From positions 62,001 to 126,000 of the forward strand of contig VFFE01007018.1 of assembly GCA_008921705.1 (NCBI GenBank): 64,000 nt of DNA. Direction: 5' to 3'. The notes under the pieces were generated by a model. The model was not told the origin of the DNA. It saw only the letters and a list, made by a program, of their open reading frames with translations, and did no database searches. A program made the translations under genes and the position numbers. Positions 23,801-37,400 of this stretch are shown here, in pieces (within the stretch, counting starts at the first letter, position 1; every line of letters begins with the position of its first letter). Origin of the DNA: Burhinus oedicnemus (lineage: Eukaryota > Chordata > Aves > Charadriiformes > Burhinidae).

Positions 23801-26800
23801 AGGTCAGGCAGACCAACGCCCGCGCCTCTCTGGTGGCTGCTGCAGGGTCCCGATGTCTCGCTTGGTCACCGGCTCAGCTGGCCAGAGCCCGGTGACGGGG
23901 CTGCCCTTCACGTCTGGGTGACTGCAGCATGGGTGGGAATGCTTTGCCTCGTCCAGTTCAGCTAGGAACCACAACCAAGAGCGGCCCAGGAATAACCTGC
24001 TAATTATGGTTCCCTCATTTTTCAATGGCTTTGGATTTTTTAATTCTCCATTTTAACAATTTAACTCTTCAGTTTTGCTATAGAAATGTAACATTGAGTC
24101 CACATCGGTTGGAAAGCTGCAATTTCCATTCCAGATACAAGAAAGTCTCTGTTCATTACTTGGGCAAGACTGGAATGGGCTTGAGGAGGCCAAGCCTGCT
24201 GCTTTCTGCAGGCTTTGCTTGCCTTGGGTGACACGACAGCACAAGATCGTGTCTGGCAAGGAGCAAGGCTTTTAGGCAGCTCTTGAAAGGCTGTATCTAA
24301 TGTAAGAAAAGCAAAAAATACCTGCTGTGCGCTGCTGCTCCCAGCTCTGCCGAGCTGCTGTCTGTCGTGTGCCAGCGGCCGGGGCATGAAGGCACCGCTG
24401 GGAGTACAAACCTCAGCCACGGTGCTGTGCTCCCTCCCCATGCGTGGCTGCAGGGCACTGAATTTCTAAAGATCTTGCGGCAGATTAAGTAATCTCCCCT
24501 GAAACGTCCACCCATCTTCAGCATCCCAGGGAAGGATCCTTTCCACCCTGTGCTATGTCTAGTGCTTTGTCCTCGGATCACAGCTGTAGCTGCCGGTTTT
24601 ATATCGTGCTAAAAATTAATGAACCGGAGTGCACTGGAATAACCCACTTTAAAAGGAACAGCTCCAGCAGCCAGCTCCTTAAAAACGATAAGAGAGGGGA
24701 CTGCGTTAGTGGAGCTGTTCATCTAGAAACTTTACGAGGGATTACGTTTAAATGTTCAGGGACCTGACGAAGGGGTGGCAGACAGCAGCACCGCACCAAG
24801 AAGATGAAGCCGAGCAAAACGTGAGTGCTTCTGTTTGGCCTGAAACCCAGCTGAGACAAACTCCTGCCCCTCGGGCTGGCCCCGCCGTGGTCCCCCCGCC
24901 GCAGAGGGGCTGCCGGCCCGAGGGGACCACTGCGCAGGCAGGAGATGTGCACCGCGCACCCAGCGATGACAGGCACGTGCTTGTTTGCAGGCTGCGTCCT
25001 TCTCAGATGTTTTAGGGACAAACTGAAGCTGTTGCAAACTGCTTTATGGAGTTCCCCGGCCTTTTTTTGTTGTTTTTGTGAAGTGCTGAGTCTTTCATGC
25101 AGAACTAGCTGCTGGGTGTCCTGCTAGGGGTATTGCCTGTAGGCTGCTTGTAGTGAAGACCAAGCAAATCCTTGACCAGCATGTGAATTACTTGTTTGTG
25201 TATTAAAGGTACTTTGCAAAGGATAAGGGAAGCCTGTGTATGGCCTGTAAAAGCAAATTTATACTGCTGTTGTTTAACTTCACTGCCTGCGGTGCTGCTG
25301 TATAATCCACAGTGATAAAGCTGTAGGCGCAGTGACGTGGCCGTGTGGCTTGGGTTTGTATATGAAACTGATGAGGTCTACAACTTCCCCGTTTTCAATA
25401 TTCCTCCCCTTTTGGGGTTGTTGCTGAGTCTTGCTGTGGCTCCCATGTCATTTCTGCTCTAAAACTGACTGTAAACCCTAAGCCATGTGTTTTCCATATT
25501 CTGCATCTCTCTGCAGCCACCTCGTCCCCCATGTCCCTCCAGCCCCTCCAGCTCCCTTCACGCGTTGCTCCAGCTGATGTCCGACCGTTCCTCCCTCCCC
25601 AGCCCCTTGGAAGAGTCCCACAGCCTGGAAGTCAGTGCAGAGCTACAGCACCCAAGTGTCCATTCTGGGTCAAACCAAAGGCACATCTCTCTTGGTGCCA
25701 GGATCATGCAGGTGCTTGGGGAAGGTAGCTTGGAGGGTGATATCTGCTGGCCAGTGGCAGGCAAAGGATATCCAGGGAAATGCAATTATCAAATGTGTCC
25801 CCATTCACCTTGTGGTGTTCTTCCCATAACACACTCTCTCTGTCTTTTCAGCTTGCCTTCCTGGATTTTACAAGCTTTCCCTCCGTCTCCCTCTCTGCTC
25901 TCCTTGCCCTGAGCACAGCTTCACGCATGAGGAAGCCTCCACGTTCTGTTCGTGCCAGAAGAACTACTCCAGGTCCCCATCAGACCCACCATCTGCCTCC
26001 TGCACACGTACGTCTCGCTGAAATGGCATCTCTTTGTAAAGTGAGGAAACGGGGATCCAGACGCTGTGTCTGTCCTGCAGCGCAGAGCCAGGCGAGTGCA
26101 TGGCAGGCTGCCGGGGCTGTCCCCCTGCCAGCACGGTCTCCAAGCCCATGGGAGCTGCGCCTGGGCACGTGTGTCCCTGCGGGTTCCAGTCTGCGCTAGG
26201 GTACTGCCATGGTGGGGAGGGGATGGAGGGGCTGTCCCCACGCCACGGAGCTCACAGCCTGAGGCTGCAATCCGATGAGACAGACGTGCGGTCGGGCTTG
26301 CGCTCCCCGGTAAAACTAGGGCACAGTCATTTAGTCAATATAGTTCACAGATTTTAATTAAATGGCCTCTAGTTAATTGGATCGGACCCCAGCTGCTCCA
26401 GTGATGGATGCCGTAGAGCTGCCTGCACAGTGATGAGAAACCCTCCCGCTTTGCCGGCATGGCTGGGCAGCGTCCGACAGGCAGCGGGGCGCCCGGCTGC
26501 TTGGCCGCCGAACCCCAGGGAGGTGCCAGGTCCGGCTGGGTACTTGTCACGCGCTGTGTGAGCGGTGGCTTGCTGTGTATAACGTGTCCCTCCAGCGGAA
26601 TCCTCCGTGTCCCCACTGTGCTGCGTGCATCACTGCATGCATGTCCCCTGTGCTGTCACAAGCTGTGGCTGCCCGGGACTGTGCTCTCTTGCTCGGCCAC
26701 GGGTGCCTGTGCAGCTGCTCCCAGGGGACCCGTAGGTTCCCCGTCCTCCCCAGGCGGCGCCCAGCTGTCCCAGCGCCTGTGCACAGACACTCTTCTGCTT

Positions 26801-29800
26801 CCAGGTCCACCCTCCGCCCCGAGGAACCTGGTCTACAGTCTGCGGCAGTCGTCGCTGGTCCTGGAGTGGAGTGCCCCCGCCGACGCGGGTGGCCGGAGCG
26901 ACCTGACCTACAGCCTGTGGTGCGGCCGGTGCCCGGCGGCTCTGCGGGGCCGCTGCGAGCAGTGTGGCAGCGGTGTGGGCTTCGTGCCGCAGCAGACGGG
27001 GCTCGTGGACCGGACCGTCACCCTGGTGAACCTGCTGCCTCACGTCAACTACACCATCCGTGTGGCGGCTGTCAACGGCGTCTCAGGTGTCAGCCCGCTG
27101 TCGGGGCAGCAGTATGCCGAGGTCAATGTCTCCACCGGCCTCGCAGGTACAGCTGCCATGTAGCGTGCACACGACCGCTGAAGGCGAGCGGTGCCTTGCC
27201 CCCGTTGCACCAAGAAAACTTGTCCACGCGGTCTTACGCTCGCGTGTCACCTCTGGGGTGCATGGGTCTGCTCAGCAGCCAGTTCCATGGCTCCATCGCT
27301 GGGAGGATGCGGGACCTGGAGGTGGCATGGGCACCGTCCTCTGCCTGTGCCCCAATTCCTCTCGGTTTGTTCCGGTGGCACGGACATGGCGCTCAGTGGT
27401 GATGGGCAGCATGGCGGTACAGGCAGGAAGGGGAGATGGAGACCGACCTGCAACACTCTCAAGGGGGTTTAGGTTGGTTCCGCGGGGAGGCAAGGAGCTG
27501 GCTGTGCCGCAGCAGCGCTGCGCTGGCTCACAGCCAGGTGGCCGCGAGCGTGGTGGCAGCCTGGGCTCTGCAGGGACAAGTCTGCTCTGTGATGTGGCTG
27601 CAGTTTGAATTTACAAATCACAAACAAGTACTTTCAAAGAAGCAACGTTTTCAGCCCCTTCGCAAAAACCCCTCCTTAAAATAGATAATTCAAATATTGG
27701 CTATCCTTTGGAAACAAAAAATATTGATTTAATCTCTCTCTTCTGTGCCGGTCTGTGGCACAATTTCTTACTGTAATCGTCCCCTTCTGCTTTGTTTCGC
27801 GTTTCTGTTCCCTTACGTGCGGGGAAGCGAGCACCCAGCCTGCCTGGCGGATGGGGCCCTGGGCCGGCCGGAGGGGTTTGATCCCTCCTCAGTTGTTAGC
27901 TGTGCCTCAGGAAAATCATCTCTGGCTTGTTGTGTCCTTGTCTGTCCCTCTGTGGTTACGTTATTAATTTGCATGAAATCTCTTTGCCGAGCCACAGTGA
28001 ATAGAGACAGATGATCCTCACGTACCTCGTGGCAGGAATTGGCCAACAATTTCATCTGAAGAGATTAAACTTTGATCTTGTTATAAATAATTTTCCCACC
28101 ATTTGATCAAATATTTTTGTGCGTGTTGTTGCTTTCTCTTCCCTCGTATAATAATTTCTGTGAATCCGCTGGGTGGACGCTGTGCCGCAGACTGCTCTTC
28201 AGCGGAGGTGTCATTCTTCATTAGGATCTTTGCTCTTCAAGGGTGGATTTAGCTCTGGGAAGATCTTCTGTCTCCTGAGCTCAGGCTATTCCTGAGCCAG
28301 CGTACAAGCTAGGCAGGGCTGAGCTTAACAAGGTCTAATAACGAGCTGTTCCTCCAGAGGCTCGTGTCAGGCAGAGGGCAGGGGGACCGGTGCTCGGATC
28401 TGAAGGGGATGGGGGACAAGAGGCTGGGTGAGGGCAGCGAGTGCCCCGTCCTCTGTAGGGAGTGAAGCAACAGGTCCGTGATACCAGCCCCTGCCTTAGC
28501 TGTTCGTCTGTTTAATACAGCTTTTCTTCTGGGTAAGCAGGAATCTCAACCCCGTACTCGGCACTGCATGCTCCTGAAGGAACTGAAATACGCATAAAGA
28601 ATATGGCATAATTAATCTTGTAATCTGTTCAAAATCAATGTCTCTTGTCGAGCCGTCAAGTCTCCGGATGCAGATGGCGGCTCAGAATTAGCTGAGCAGC
28701 TGAGGCTCGGGAAGTTTTGTGAAACACTTGAGTTTTTTCCTGCTGAAGGTGTCCCCTTCTGGGGCAGCGCCAGGCTGGGGCTGCTCCTTCCGCAGGTGCC
28801 CAGGTGGCCCAGTTCCTCTCGCTTTGGCACTGTGGGCAAGAAGCGACAGCGATGATTGACCTGTGCCCGTTGGCAAAGAGAGGAAGAAGGTCATCTCCGG
28901 GGGAGATGGCTTCTCAGTCTGGTTTGCCTGTAACGCCCCTCTTGGGCAAGAGCCCCCCGCTGCCCGGAGGGCTGTGCGCGGGAGAGGACCCTGTGCAGGC
29001 AGGATGCAGAGGCACGGATGGCTTACGGAGTCGCTCTGCGGAGCGTGCCATCTCCAGCACGTCCTGAGCCCTGGAGCCCCTCGTCATGCACGCCTATCAC
29101 AGAAGTGCCCGATGGGGCTGGAGATCAGGAGAAAGGGAGACTTTGGGAATGCCTGAAGCAGTGGTGACTTCCTTGGTGGCTGTGGTGCGGTGGTCTCGGA
29201 GGTCATCTGCAGCAGCAGGGAAGCTCTGGCTGCAGATAGGCAGATTCAGAGGAAAAAATTAAATAAAGCAACAAGACCCTGTTTAGCTGTCAGATCCTCG
29301 CTCCTCTAAACACAGCTCTGAGCACAGCTTTCGCACTGCCCTTCCCCGTCAACGGTCACAAGAGAGAATTAGCAGTTGTTCATTGTATTTGCAGGGGAAA
29401 AGGAAAGATGCTATTTAGTCTGTGGGACGCAAAATTAATACTGTGTTTTTTCTAATCTGGCCCCAGCATGGGACTAAATAAAAGTGTTTGAGGAGAGAAT
29501 GGAGCTGTTTACCTGCAGGAGCAGGGCTGCGTTAGCTATGTAAATGTACACTCTGGGACGATGTCATTTATATTCCCGGCAGGGATCGCCTCCTGTCTTA
29601 AAGGGCTTTTAAATCTGTTGCAGATTAATAATGCAGCCAGCGCCGAAACGCATTCTCCTTTGTGAGACTGTGGAGAAGCGGTTTGTGCTGAATTAGGTCC
29701 TCTGAAGTAGATGTCTCTGCGCGTGCTTGTTGCTGGTGCGGCAATGCCGGCGCGGGATGAGCCGGCTGCGGGGCGAGGGTCTGCGCTCCTGGGGTCTTCG

Positions 29801-32800
29801 CCCTCCGTGCGGGGAGAACCGGGCCCGGAGGAGCCGCAGGGTAACTGATGAGGCTGCTGCGGTTTGGAAAGAAGGACCCTGGGGCAGGATTTGCCTGGGA
29901 CGGTGCCCAGTGCGTTCTCTGTGTTGGGACGGAGGGGAGCGGCTGGCTCTCCCCAGCCGGAGCGGTACGTGGCGCAGGATGGCAGAGGTGTTTGGGGACG
30001 GTGGCAAGCTCTGTCCGTGCGATTGCCACTCACGCCGTGCAGGGAGCAGCGGACAGCATGGCGAGCGGGTTGTGGTCTGCTCGTTTGCCGCGTGTCTGCT
30101 CTGAAAACGCGCGGGGAGAGTGTTCCCGCGCACGGCTGGGCACCGAAGCGGCTTGTCCTGCTGCGTGGCCTGCGGGCGCCCTTGGTTCGACTCCAGCTTT
30201 GAGCGCTTGCTGTTGTCCCTCTCTAAGGGCCCCCTTCGGGTTTCGGATGCGGTGGGTCACTCAGCGGAGGGACACGGTGCCTACGTCTAGTTTTATGCCT
30301 TTTCTGCTCGTATGCTGGTTAATTAAGAGGAGTAAACCCACATACAACAGAGTGGAGTTTATAAAATCAGGCAGAGTGGTGAATAATTTAACGTTTGCTT
30401 TTTTAGTATAGAGGCAATGTTGGGGGAGCTTAAAATATTGATGGGAAATGCATTTTTTTCACAGTGTGAAATGCTTTATAGTCTGTGTGATTTTCTTTAA
30501 TCCCTTTTAAAGACGTTTGAGGCTAGTGCCTGCTCTTCTGGCACGTACCGTGGGTTCTGCTCTACCGCCCGTCACTAAGTGAGTGTGATTTTTTTTTTTT
30601 CCCTCATGCCTTTGTTAACAGTCAGGACCGCTTGTTCAGGTTTCTTCAGCCCATTTGCTAGATTCAGAGGTACAGGAGGGTACCTGTGTGATATTTTATT
30701 GATGGGAATCATATAAAACAGCAAGGAGCGCTTAACTTAGTTTAGAGGAGCAAAACCCAAGTTGAGCATCGGGCTGGCCGCAGCCGCCTCTGTCGCTTGT
30801 CGTTTCGTTGAACGTGCAGCCGTGTGCCCGCGCGCGGAGGCCTCCGGCTCGTGGTGGGCATTACCCCGCTGTCCCAGCGACGAGAGCCGCGAGCGTGCCC
30901 GTGTGCGTGTCTGTTTGTGCACGCGGGTCAGTGTGTGTTTGTGAGACCGATGAAGGAAGTCGAGAATATTTCTGGGTTTTTTCTTTTCATCTTGCTGGAA
31001 CGCTTCTTACGTATGAAAATCATTCTCGCCGCTCCTCCCCAGCAGCGAATGGCGTATCACAGCCTGTGCTAGCCTAAACCCGGCTCTATGGGAATAAGGA
31101 GCAACGTGCAGGGTTTGGAGCAAAAGTGTGCCAAACTGCTGCAATTTTGGTCATATTATTCACGTTTGAAGTGCTGCAAGAGGCCGCAGGGCTTCTTGCT
31201 GATTCCGGTGGGGCTGAAGGTCTCTGGCAGAGGAGGGGAACCTTTGTGGGTGCTGTGGGTGCTGGCGGTTTCCCTGCGCTGTCGTACCGGCTGGCGTGAG
31301 GAGGATGGCCGCACCGCGGGATTGCCGTGCTGGAGGAGTCGCAGGCCTCCCTTGTGCGAGAAGCGTGGGCAAAAAACGCAGGAGGTCCGAAAGCTGCGAG
31401 GTGCTCGGCAGGCTGCCGTGGGCAGGAGACGTTCGCTCCGTGGGCGCCCGCGCGGATCTCTGTAGTCCTGTCTTTCACCTTGACCCCTGGAGAAGGAGGC
31501 AGACCTCGGTGCACGTTTGTGCCGTGGGTTCGTGGTGCGGCCGCCCGGGGGTCGCATCCTGCCTGGAGCATTAATAACCTTTCTGCCGTGCTTCCTGCTG
31601 CTGGGGCGAACTGTCTCCCCCTCCTTTAATCTGGACAATGCGATATCCCCTTAAAGGTCAGCTCTGGGGCCAGTGTATTTACCCGGAGAATGATTTCTGA
31701 AAATGTCAGACGACGGGCAGCCGGACTGCGGCAGGAGGAGCGGAGCGCAGGGGCTGTGAGCTCGCAGGAGGGCTCCCGGCTGCCCTTCGGGTCCTCTCGC
31801 TCTTTCAGCAGAAGCCGAAGGGACTTGGAATCAAGGAGCAAATCATCATGAATAAAACATCAGGAGGACTTTTTTCTTCAGCAGAGATTAATGAGCTAAG
31901 TAATAAACACAAAATTTCACAGATACTTAAGTTTACTTTCCAGGGACTTGTTCCTCTCCACAGGAGCCTCGGCGGGATGGTCAGGGTCCAGCAAACGTCC
32001 TGATGTGGTGGAGCAGAGGGACAAGCTAGAAACAGCCAATTTCCCTGTGCAGCTTTCCCTGTGCCTGCTGTGGGGCCACTGGTGTAAACGGGTGAAACGG
32101 TGACTGCAGCCCCTTCCCCCTGGTGTGTTCTGGCCCCCCGTGCTTACTGGGGTGACCCGGGGACCACCCCTCCTTGTGCCAGGACTGTGCCATCCCGCCG
32201 CGGCCAGGCTGATGGCTGCTGGGGGCAGCCCGGGCAGCTCAGCGCCACGGTTACGGGAGGCTTTTCTGGCATTCCCCATTCCTTCCTCATCCAGAGAGGA
32301 GACTTTGTGCCCTCCGACCAGGACAGCTTGTGGCACTGCCTCAGGAGAGCTGTGAAGACCTTACGTGGTGTGTTTGGCCACTGGGGAGGTCAGTTTTTAT
32401 AAACAATTCTAATTTTCTCTCTAATCAACCCAAAGCAGAGCAAGGGGCTCCAACAGAAGCTTTTATCAAGGTACCACGTACGGAGTTTGTTTTCCATACT
32501 AAAATACTTAGTGTCTGTCTTGAGTAGCATCCTCTGCAGCAAAGCCACGGATGTCCAGCATGTCCCAAGCAGCCGCTGCTGCCTTGCTCTGGGCAGCTGG
32601 GGGATGCCGTGTCCTTGGCTGGCTCCCGAGATGCTGCAGACAGTCTGGCAGGTCCAGCTGGCTTTCTGCTGGCGCGGGGCGCAGAGGCTTCGGGAAGAGC
32701 TGCTGGGATGCCCGGTGCAGGCAGTGCCGCTGCCGGTCAGCTGCAGGAGCTGTGCGGGCACCGAGCGCAGCTCAGCGGCTTGAAGGCAGGAGAAGGTGGT

Positions 32801-34449
32801 CGGAGGAGGAGATGGCGTGGAGGAGGCTCTGGGGAAGCAGAGATGAGTGGGGCAGGGGAAGGCAGGCAGGTTCCTCCTCTGCCGCCACAAGCAGCAAAGG
32901 CGTCAGCATCAGGCGGAGAGCCTGCGGATAGCTGGGGACAGCGAGCAGCCTGCCGCGTGCTGGAGAAGTCGGCTCGCTCGGAGCCAAACCTGGTTAAAAT
33001 GGGAATAGTTGGCGAGCGCATCTTGCGTGGTGGGATGAACTAAACGGGAGCACACGTGCCAGGAAGGAAGATTCAGCGTGGAACACGTGCTGACGAGAAA
33101 TAAACAGGCGGCTCCGGGGGCAGAGCCGGTGTGTTTGGCAGCGGGTAGGGCAGGCAGCCCTCTCCCCAGCTCTCTGGGGCAGCGTGGGGCAGAGCCTGTG
33201 CCAGGGCAGCTGGAGAAGCCTCGGTGCGTCCTACGAGCCCTGCTGCTCAAAGGTTGTGTTTTGCATTTCCCAGAAATCCGTAGCAGCAGGTTTGGAGCAC
33301 TGGATGTTAGCCAGCGCTCAGACCCCTCCGTGGCACTGTGGGTGGAGGGTGCAATTAGGGTTTTTTGCTTGTTTTTGGACAGAGCGTTAACTAGCTGCCC
33401 ACAGCTTACAAAGCTGTTGTATTTTTACCACCGTCTTCTGCCGTTGGATGATCACCAGCTTGGATTTTGCCCTATTTCCGTCCTGAGTCAGAGAGACGGA
33501 ACTGGTACCTGCTGGAGCAGCATGCTCTTCAGCTGTTTAAATTATTAAAGTTTTTACTGTGCCGTCACGGGGTGAAAGCAGAAATGGAGTAGCCGCTGCA
33601 GATGTTCGTGCTGATGTGGGACTCGCAGCCAAGATGAATATGAGAACAGAGATAAAATGCCCTGTAACGTGTGATCTCCTGGTTGCACTTACTCGGCTGC
33701 TCAGAACCAAAGCAACCGAAGCGTGGTGGCACACAGTGTCACTGGCCGTGTCCCCGGAGCTCTGCCCCGGGCCTGGCCGGCTGTGCTGGGCTAGTGGCGG
33801 GGGGATTTGGCTGGCCACAGCGGGGGCGTGGGGCACACTGCCGGAGCAGGGGGGATGATCTGCCCCCAGCAGCACCGCGCTCACCCGCTGCTTTCCTCTC
33901 TGCTTTTTCAGCGCCAACTCCGGTCACCGACATCCACACGGATAAAGTTGAGCAGAAGAGCGTCTCCTTGTCGTGGCAGGAGCCGGGCTTCCCCACCGCC
34001 AACGGCACTGAGTACGAGGTCAAGTACTACGAGAAGGTAGGCGCCGGGGGCTGGCCGACTCCCGGGTGCTTCCCTTGCCAGCCGGCTCTGTCCCTCAGGA
34101 GCAGGGTGCCGCGTGTGCCGCTGGTCACGGCCACGGCCAGCCACCCTCCGCGTGGAGATTGAGCGGTGGGAAAGGCAGGGCGTGCGTGTCTGCGGACCGT
34201 GCTGTTGTGAAGATTTTGCTGGCAGCTGACAGCAAGAGGAGCACTTCAGATGGGGGCCGGTCAGGTCTTTTCTCCTCTGGCAGTGTTACGCAATCTGCTC
34301 ATGCAAGTTGCAGGAAATTTGGATTATTTGTAGAGTTTATGTTAATTAGTGTTTTTTTCCCCCCCATCTGTGCAGCAAGATTTCATCCAGTCCTAATGTT
34401 GACATCTCCCTGGGAGAAAGAGTAAAGCTAATAATTTTCATTCATTCTT

Positions 34450-34482
<33 letters not shown>

Positions 34483-37400
34483 TGGATGGCTTTTTTCAAG
34501 GACATCAGAACTCTGAGGTTTGGGTGCTTGCCATTAGCCAGCCAGCCAGGGACTGCTAAACCATACGGGATTTCTAAATCTTTGACGAGGTGACACCTGT
34601 ATTCATAACCCGCTCTCTGGGAAAGTGTTGGACCTTGTGGTCTTCACTGGTTTAGGACTGAGAGCCGCCAAACCCGTGGCTTTGGTGAGCTGTGAGTGGT
34701 CTTCCGCGCAGGAGGGGGCACAAGCAAACGTTTTTATGACAGTCTCCTAATTTTAAAAATAGCTGCTATTTGATGGGTGCGGTGAGTTGAGAATTTTAGA
34801 AGAAATACTGCTGGGCAGAGAGCAGGGACAATGCTCTAAATCAAAATAAATGCAGTTTATGACACAGTTCCGCAAATTACCTTATCTGCGTGTGCTCAGG
34901 CTCGTTATGAAACTGATTACATGTCAAGCAAACTGGGCAGGTGACATGTTGGTGTTCTGTATTTAGAAACAAGCTACCTTGAAGCTGATTCATATTAATG
35001 TGATTTTCAGCATCTGATAGATTTGAAAGGAGGAATCTGTGGGTGAGGGCGAGTGCTGAAGCCTGAGATGGTAATTCCTGTGCAAATGGGCTGCAGCAAC
35101 AAGATACTCGGGTATGTGAAATGAGGAAACCTCCTGCTTGGGTAGGGGAATTCTAACTATAGTTTAGCAATTAGTCACTGAAATGAGGCTCTTGATGCCG
35201 ACACAAAAATCAGCTTAGTTCCTAATCTTCGCTTTTGAAGATGTACTTTAACTATGGAGATTCAAGGGGAAAAATGTATGGAGTGGAAAATACATTTCAC
35301 AGCGACATCCCCAGCCCTGGGAGCGGTGCGGTGAACGGCTGCTGCCTGTGCCAGTGCCGGATCGCAGGGCCGGGATGCTCGCTGGGGCTGGTCCCCGGGC
35401 GCAACAGGGGTGCAGCTTCACCGCTGCTCTGGCACGTGGAAGCGGGGCGAGTCACCCAGCGGTCCCACCGGCCGCCTGGCTGGGCAGAGCCTGCCCTGCC
35501 TTCACCGCCTCCAGCAGCGGCTGCAGGAGGGGGGTTGCCCATCACGCTCTCCCGTAGTCGAAGCATAGGAATCCGTAGGTCACTGGGCAAGTGAATAAAA
35601 TCCCAGGGAACAGGACTGTTGGCAAACCCACCTGCCAGCTTTGGTTACTCAGCACGTGCTAATACGTGCGTATTTACACCAGGGCTCGAGCGGCTGTAGC
35701 AGGAGAGCGGGAAGGGGCTGGATGGTGCCAGCAGCCGAGCCCCGGTGCGGGGGCAGCCGTGGCGGAGAGGAGCCATGGGGGATGGCACAGCTGCTCCCCA
35801 CCACCTCGTCCTCCGTCTGTCTTCATGGCACATCATCTGGCTCCATCTGCCATTTCATGTGACCTTTCTGTGTAATTTCTATTAATGAGACATCTAGTAA
35901 ATGTATTCTTTCAGTTGAAGGTTTTATGTTTAGATGGACTGTCCTGATGGGACCCGGAGGCGAGGCGGAGATACGGCTGTGCTGTGCCTGCTCCGTGGCG
36001 CAGCTGTCAGTCCAGACTCGGGTATCTCATTATTTCACAGGATCAGAGAGATCAAAGTTACTCAACTGTGAAAACCACATCAACGGCCGTGACGGTCAAT
36101 AACCTGAAGCCTGGCACCCTCTACATTTTCCAAATCCGAACATCCTCCTCGCCGGACTATGGAAACTACAGCCCTAGTATTGAAGTGGAGACGCTGGCAG
36201 AGTGTAAGTGTTGGCAAGGCTCGTCGTCTCTTACGCACGCACCTGCAGACGTGGAGCTCTGAGCTGAGTCGTGGGGACGCTGCTGCTCCTGCCCCGGATG
36301 CTCTTGGTTTTGTGGAGCAGCATCTGTTCCTCTGGTTCTGCTGCTCCGGGTTTAAGAGCAGGTACTTCCCAGGACTTACTTTTAATTGTGTTTTCGTATT
36401 TGATTTTAACGAGGTTGCTACTGCTGGCCTGCCTGTCCTGGAGGTGTCTGTCCTCGCTCGTCTCAGTGCAGCGTCAGTGAGGGCAGCCGGTCTCTGGCTG
36501 CTCTCTCCTGTGGAGCCTGGGGACAGAGTCTGCTTTTTGGCTGAGATTGCCCTAGAAATTGCTTAGCAGAGCCAGAGCGACTGCGGGTTGTTTTGCCTTG
36601 GCGTGGTGTTGGTGCTGGAACAGATCTCACCAGGTCCCTTTCCTGGGGCCACCAGACAGGCGCTGGAAGGGAGCCAGTACCGGTCGCTGCCAGCATACTG
36701 CTGAGGGCACGATCCTGCCCGGGTCTGCGAAGCTGTGCAGCCCACAGCGGGCGCTGCAGAGATGGGGTGGCTGGCCACACAGGCTGCTGCAGAGGAGACC
36801 CAGCTGGCCTGGGATGTGTCCCAGATAGGAGGTGTCTGCTTACCCCCGCTGCCGCCCTGGCTCATGAGGCACTTGGCTTCTGAGCCGCTTGGCTGAGTAA
36901 GGTCAGCCAGCGTCAGTGTTATTTGCTGAGGGTTTTCCTTTTCACGGCTTCCGTTCATAACCATAGTCCAGAAGCATCTTATTTCACTGACTAAAAGAGA
37001 GCTTGGAGAGATGGGCTTAATAGCCCACCCTGGTTAGAAATGAAAGCCCCGAGACGGCTGGCTCAGTACGACTTTCACAGATTGTGTTTAACAGGGCTTT
37101 AAATTGCATCCGTTTGCCACACAGAAGACATTTTCAGAATGAATTGAGGCCAATAAAAATTTTATATAGAATGTAGCTTTGTAATACCCCTGTTTGCAAA
37201 AGCAGGAAGGGAAGCGATTAATGTGATGAAGGAAAACTATTTGTAAGCCATAAATTTTAATACGTCCCTCTGATAGACGGGAACCTTTCCTCGGTGCTAA
37301 CAACACCGGGCTCCTGGTGTGGCAGCGCTGGGGTTGCTCCATCGGTGGCCGCAGCGCTGGCCTGCACCCTGGTCTGACTGCACCAGCTCGAGCTCTTAAA

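Larger units (their letters stand above)
9147..25851 (+). other. EPHA10: EPHA10 intron 3 (largest intron, 16.7 kb)
   Basis: GT-AG intron with donor gtaaaa and acceptor gtcttttcag. I found no second gene on either strand. It contains GC-rich stretches with long but meaningless open frames, plus several AT-rich blocks that look like candidate conserved non-coding elements (about 13,700-13,990; 16,430-16,640; 21,960-22,100). Also present are an A16 run at 17,213-17,228, a short CA-rich tract near 19,759, small inverted repeats at 12,001 and 22,257, and a possible decayed interspersed repeat at about 25,640-25,795. Confidence 0.8.

Noticed and set aside
30184..30194. Perfect tRNA B-box GGTTCGACTCC with a 4 of 5 bp T-stem
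   Set aside because: No pairing 7-bp acceptor stem, no A-box at the right distance and no anticodon arm upstream; at best a chance match or a fragment of a tRNA-derived SINE.
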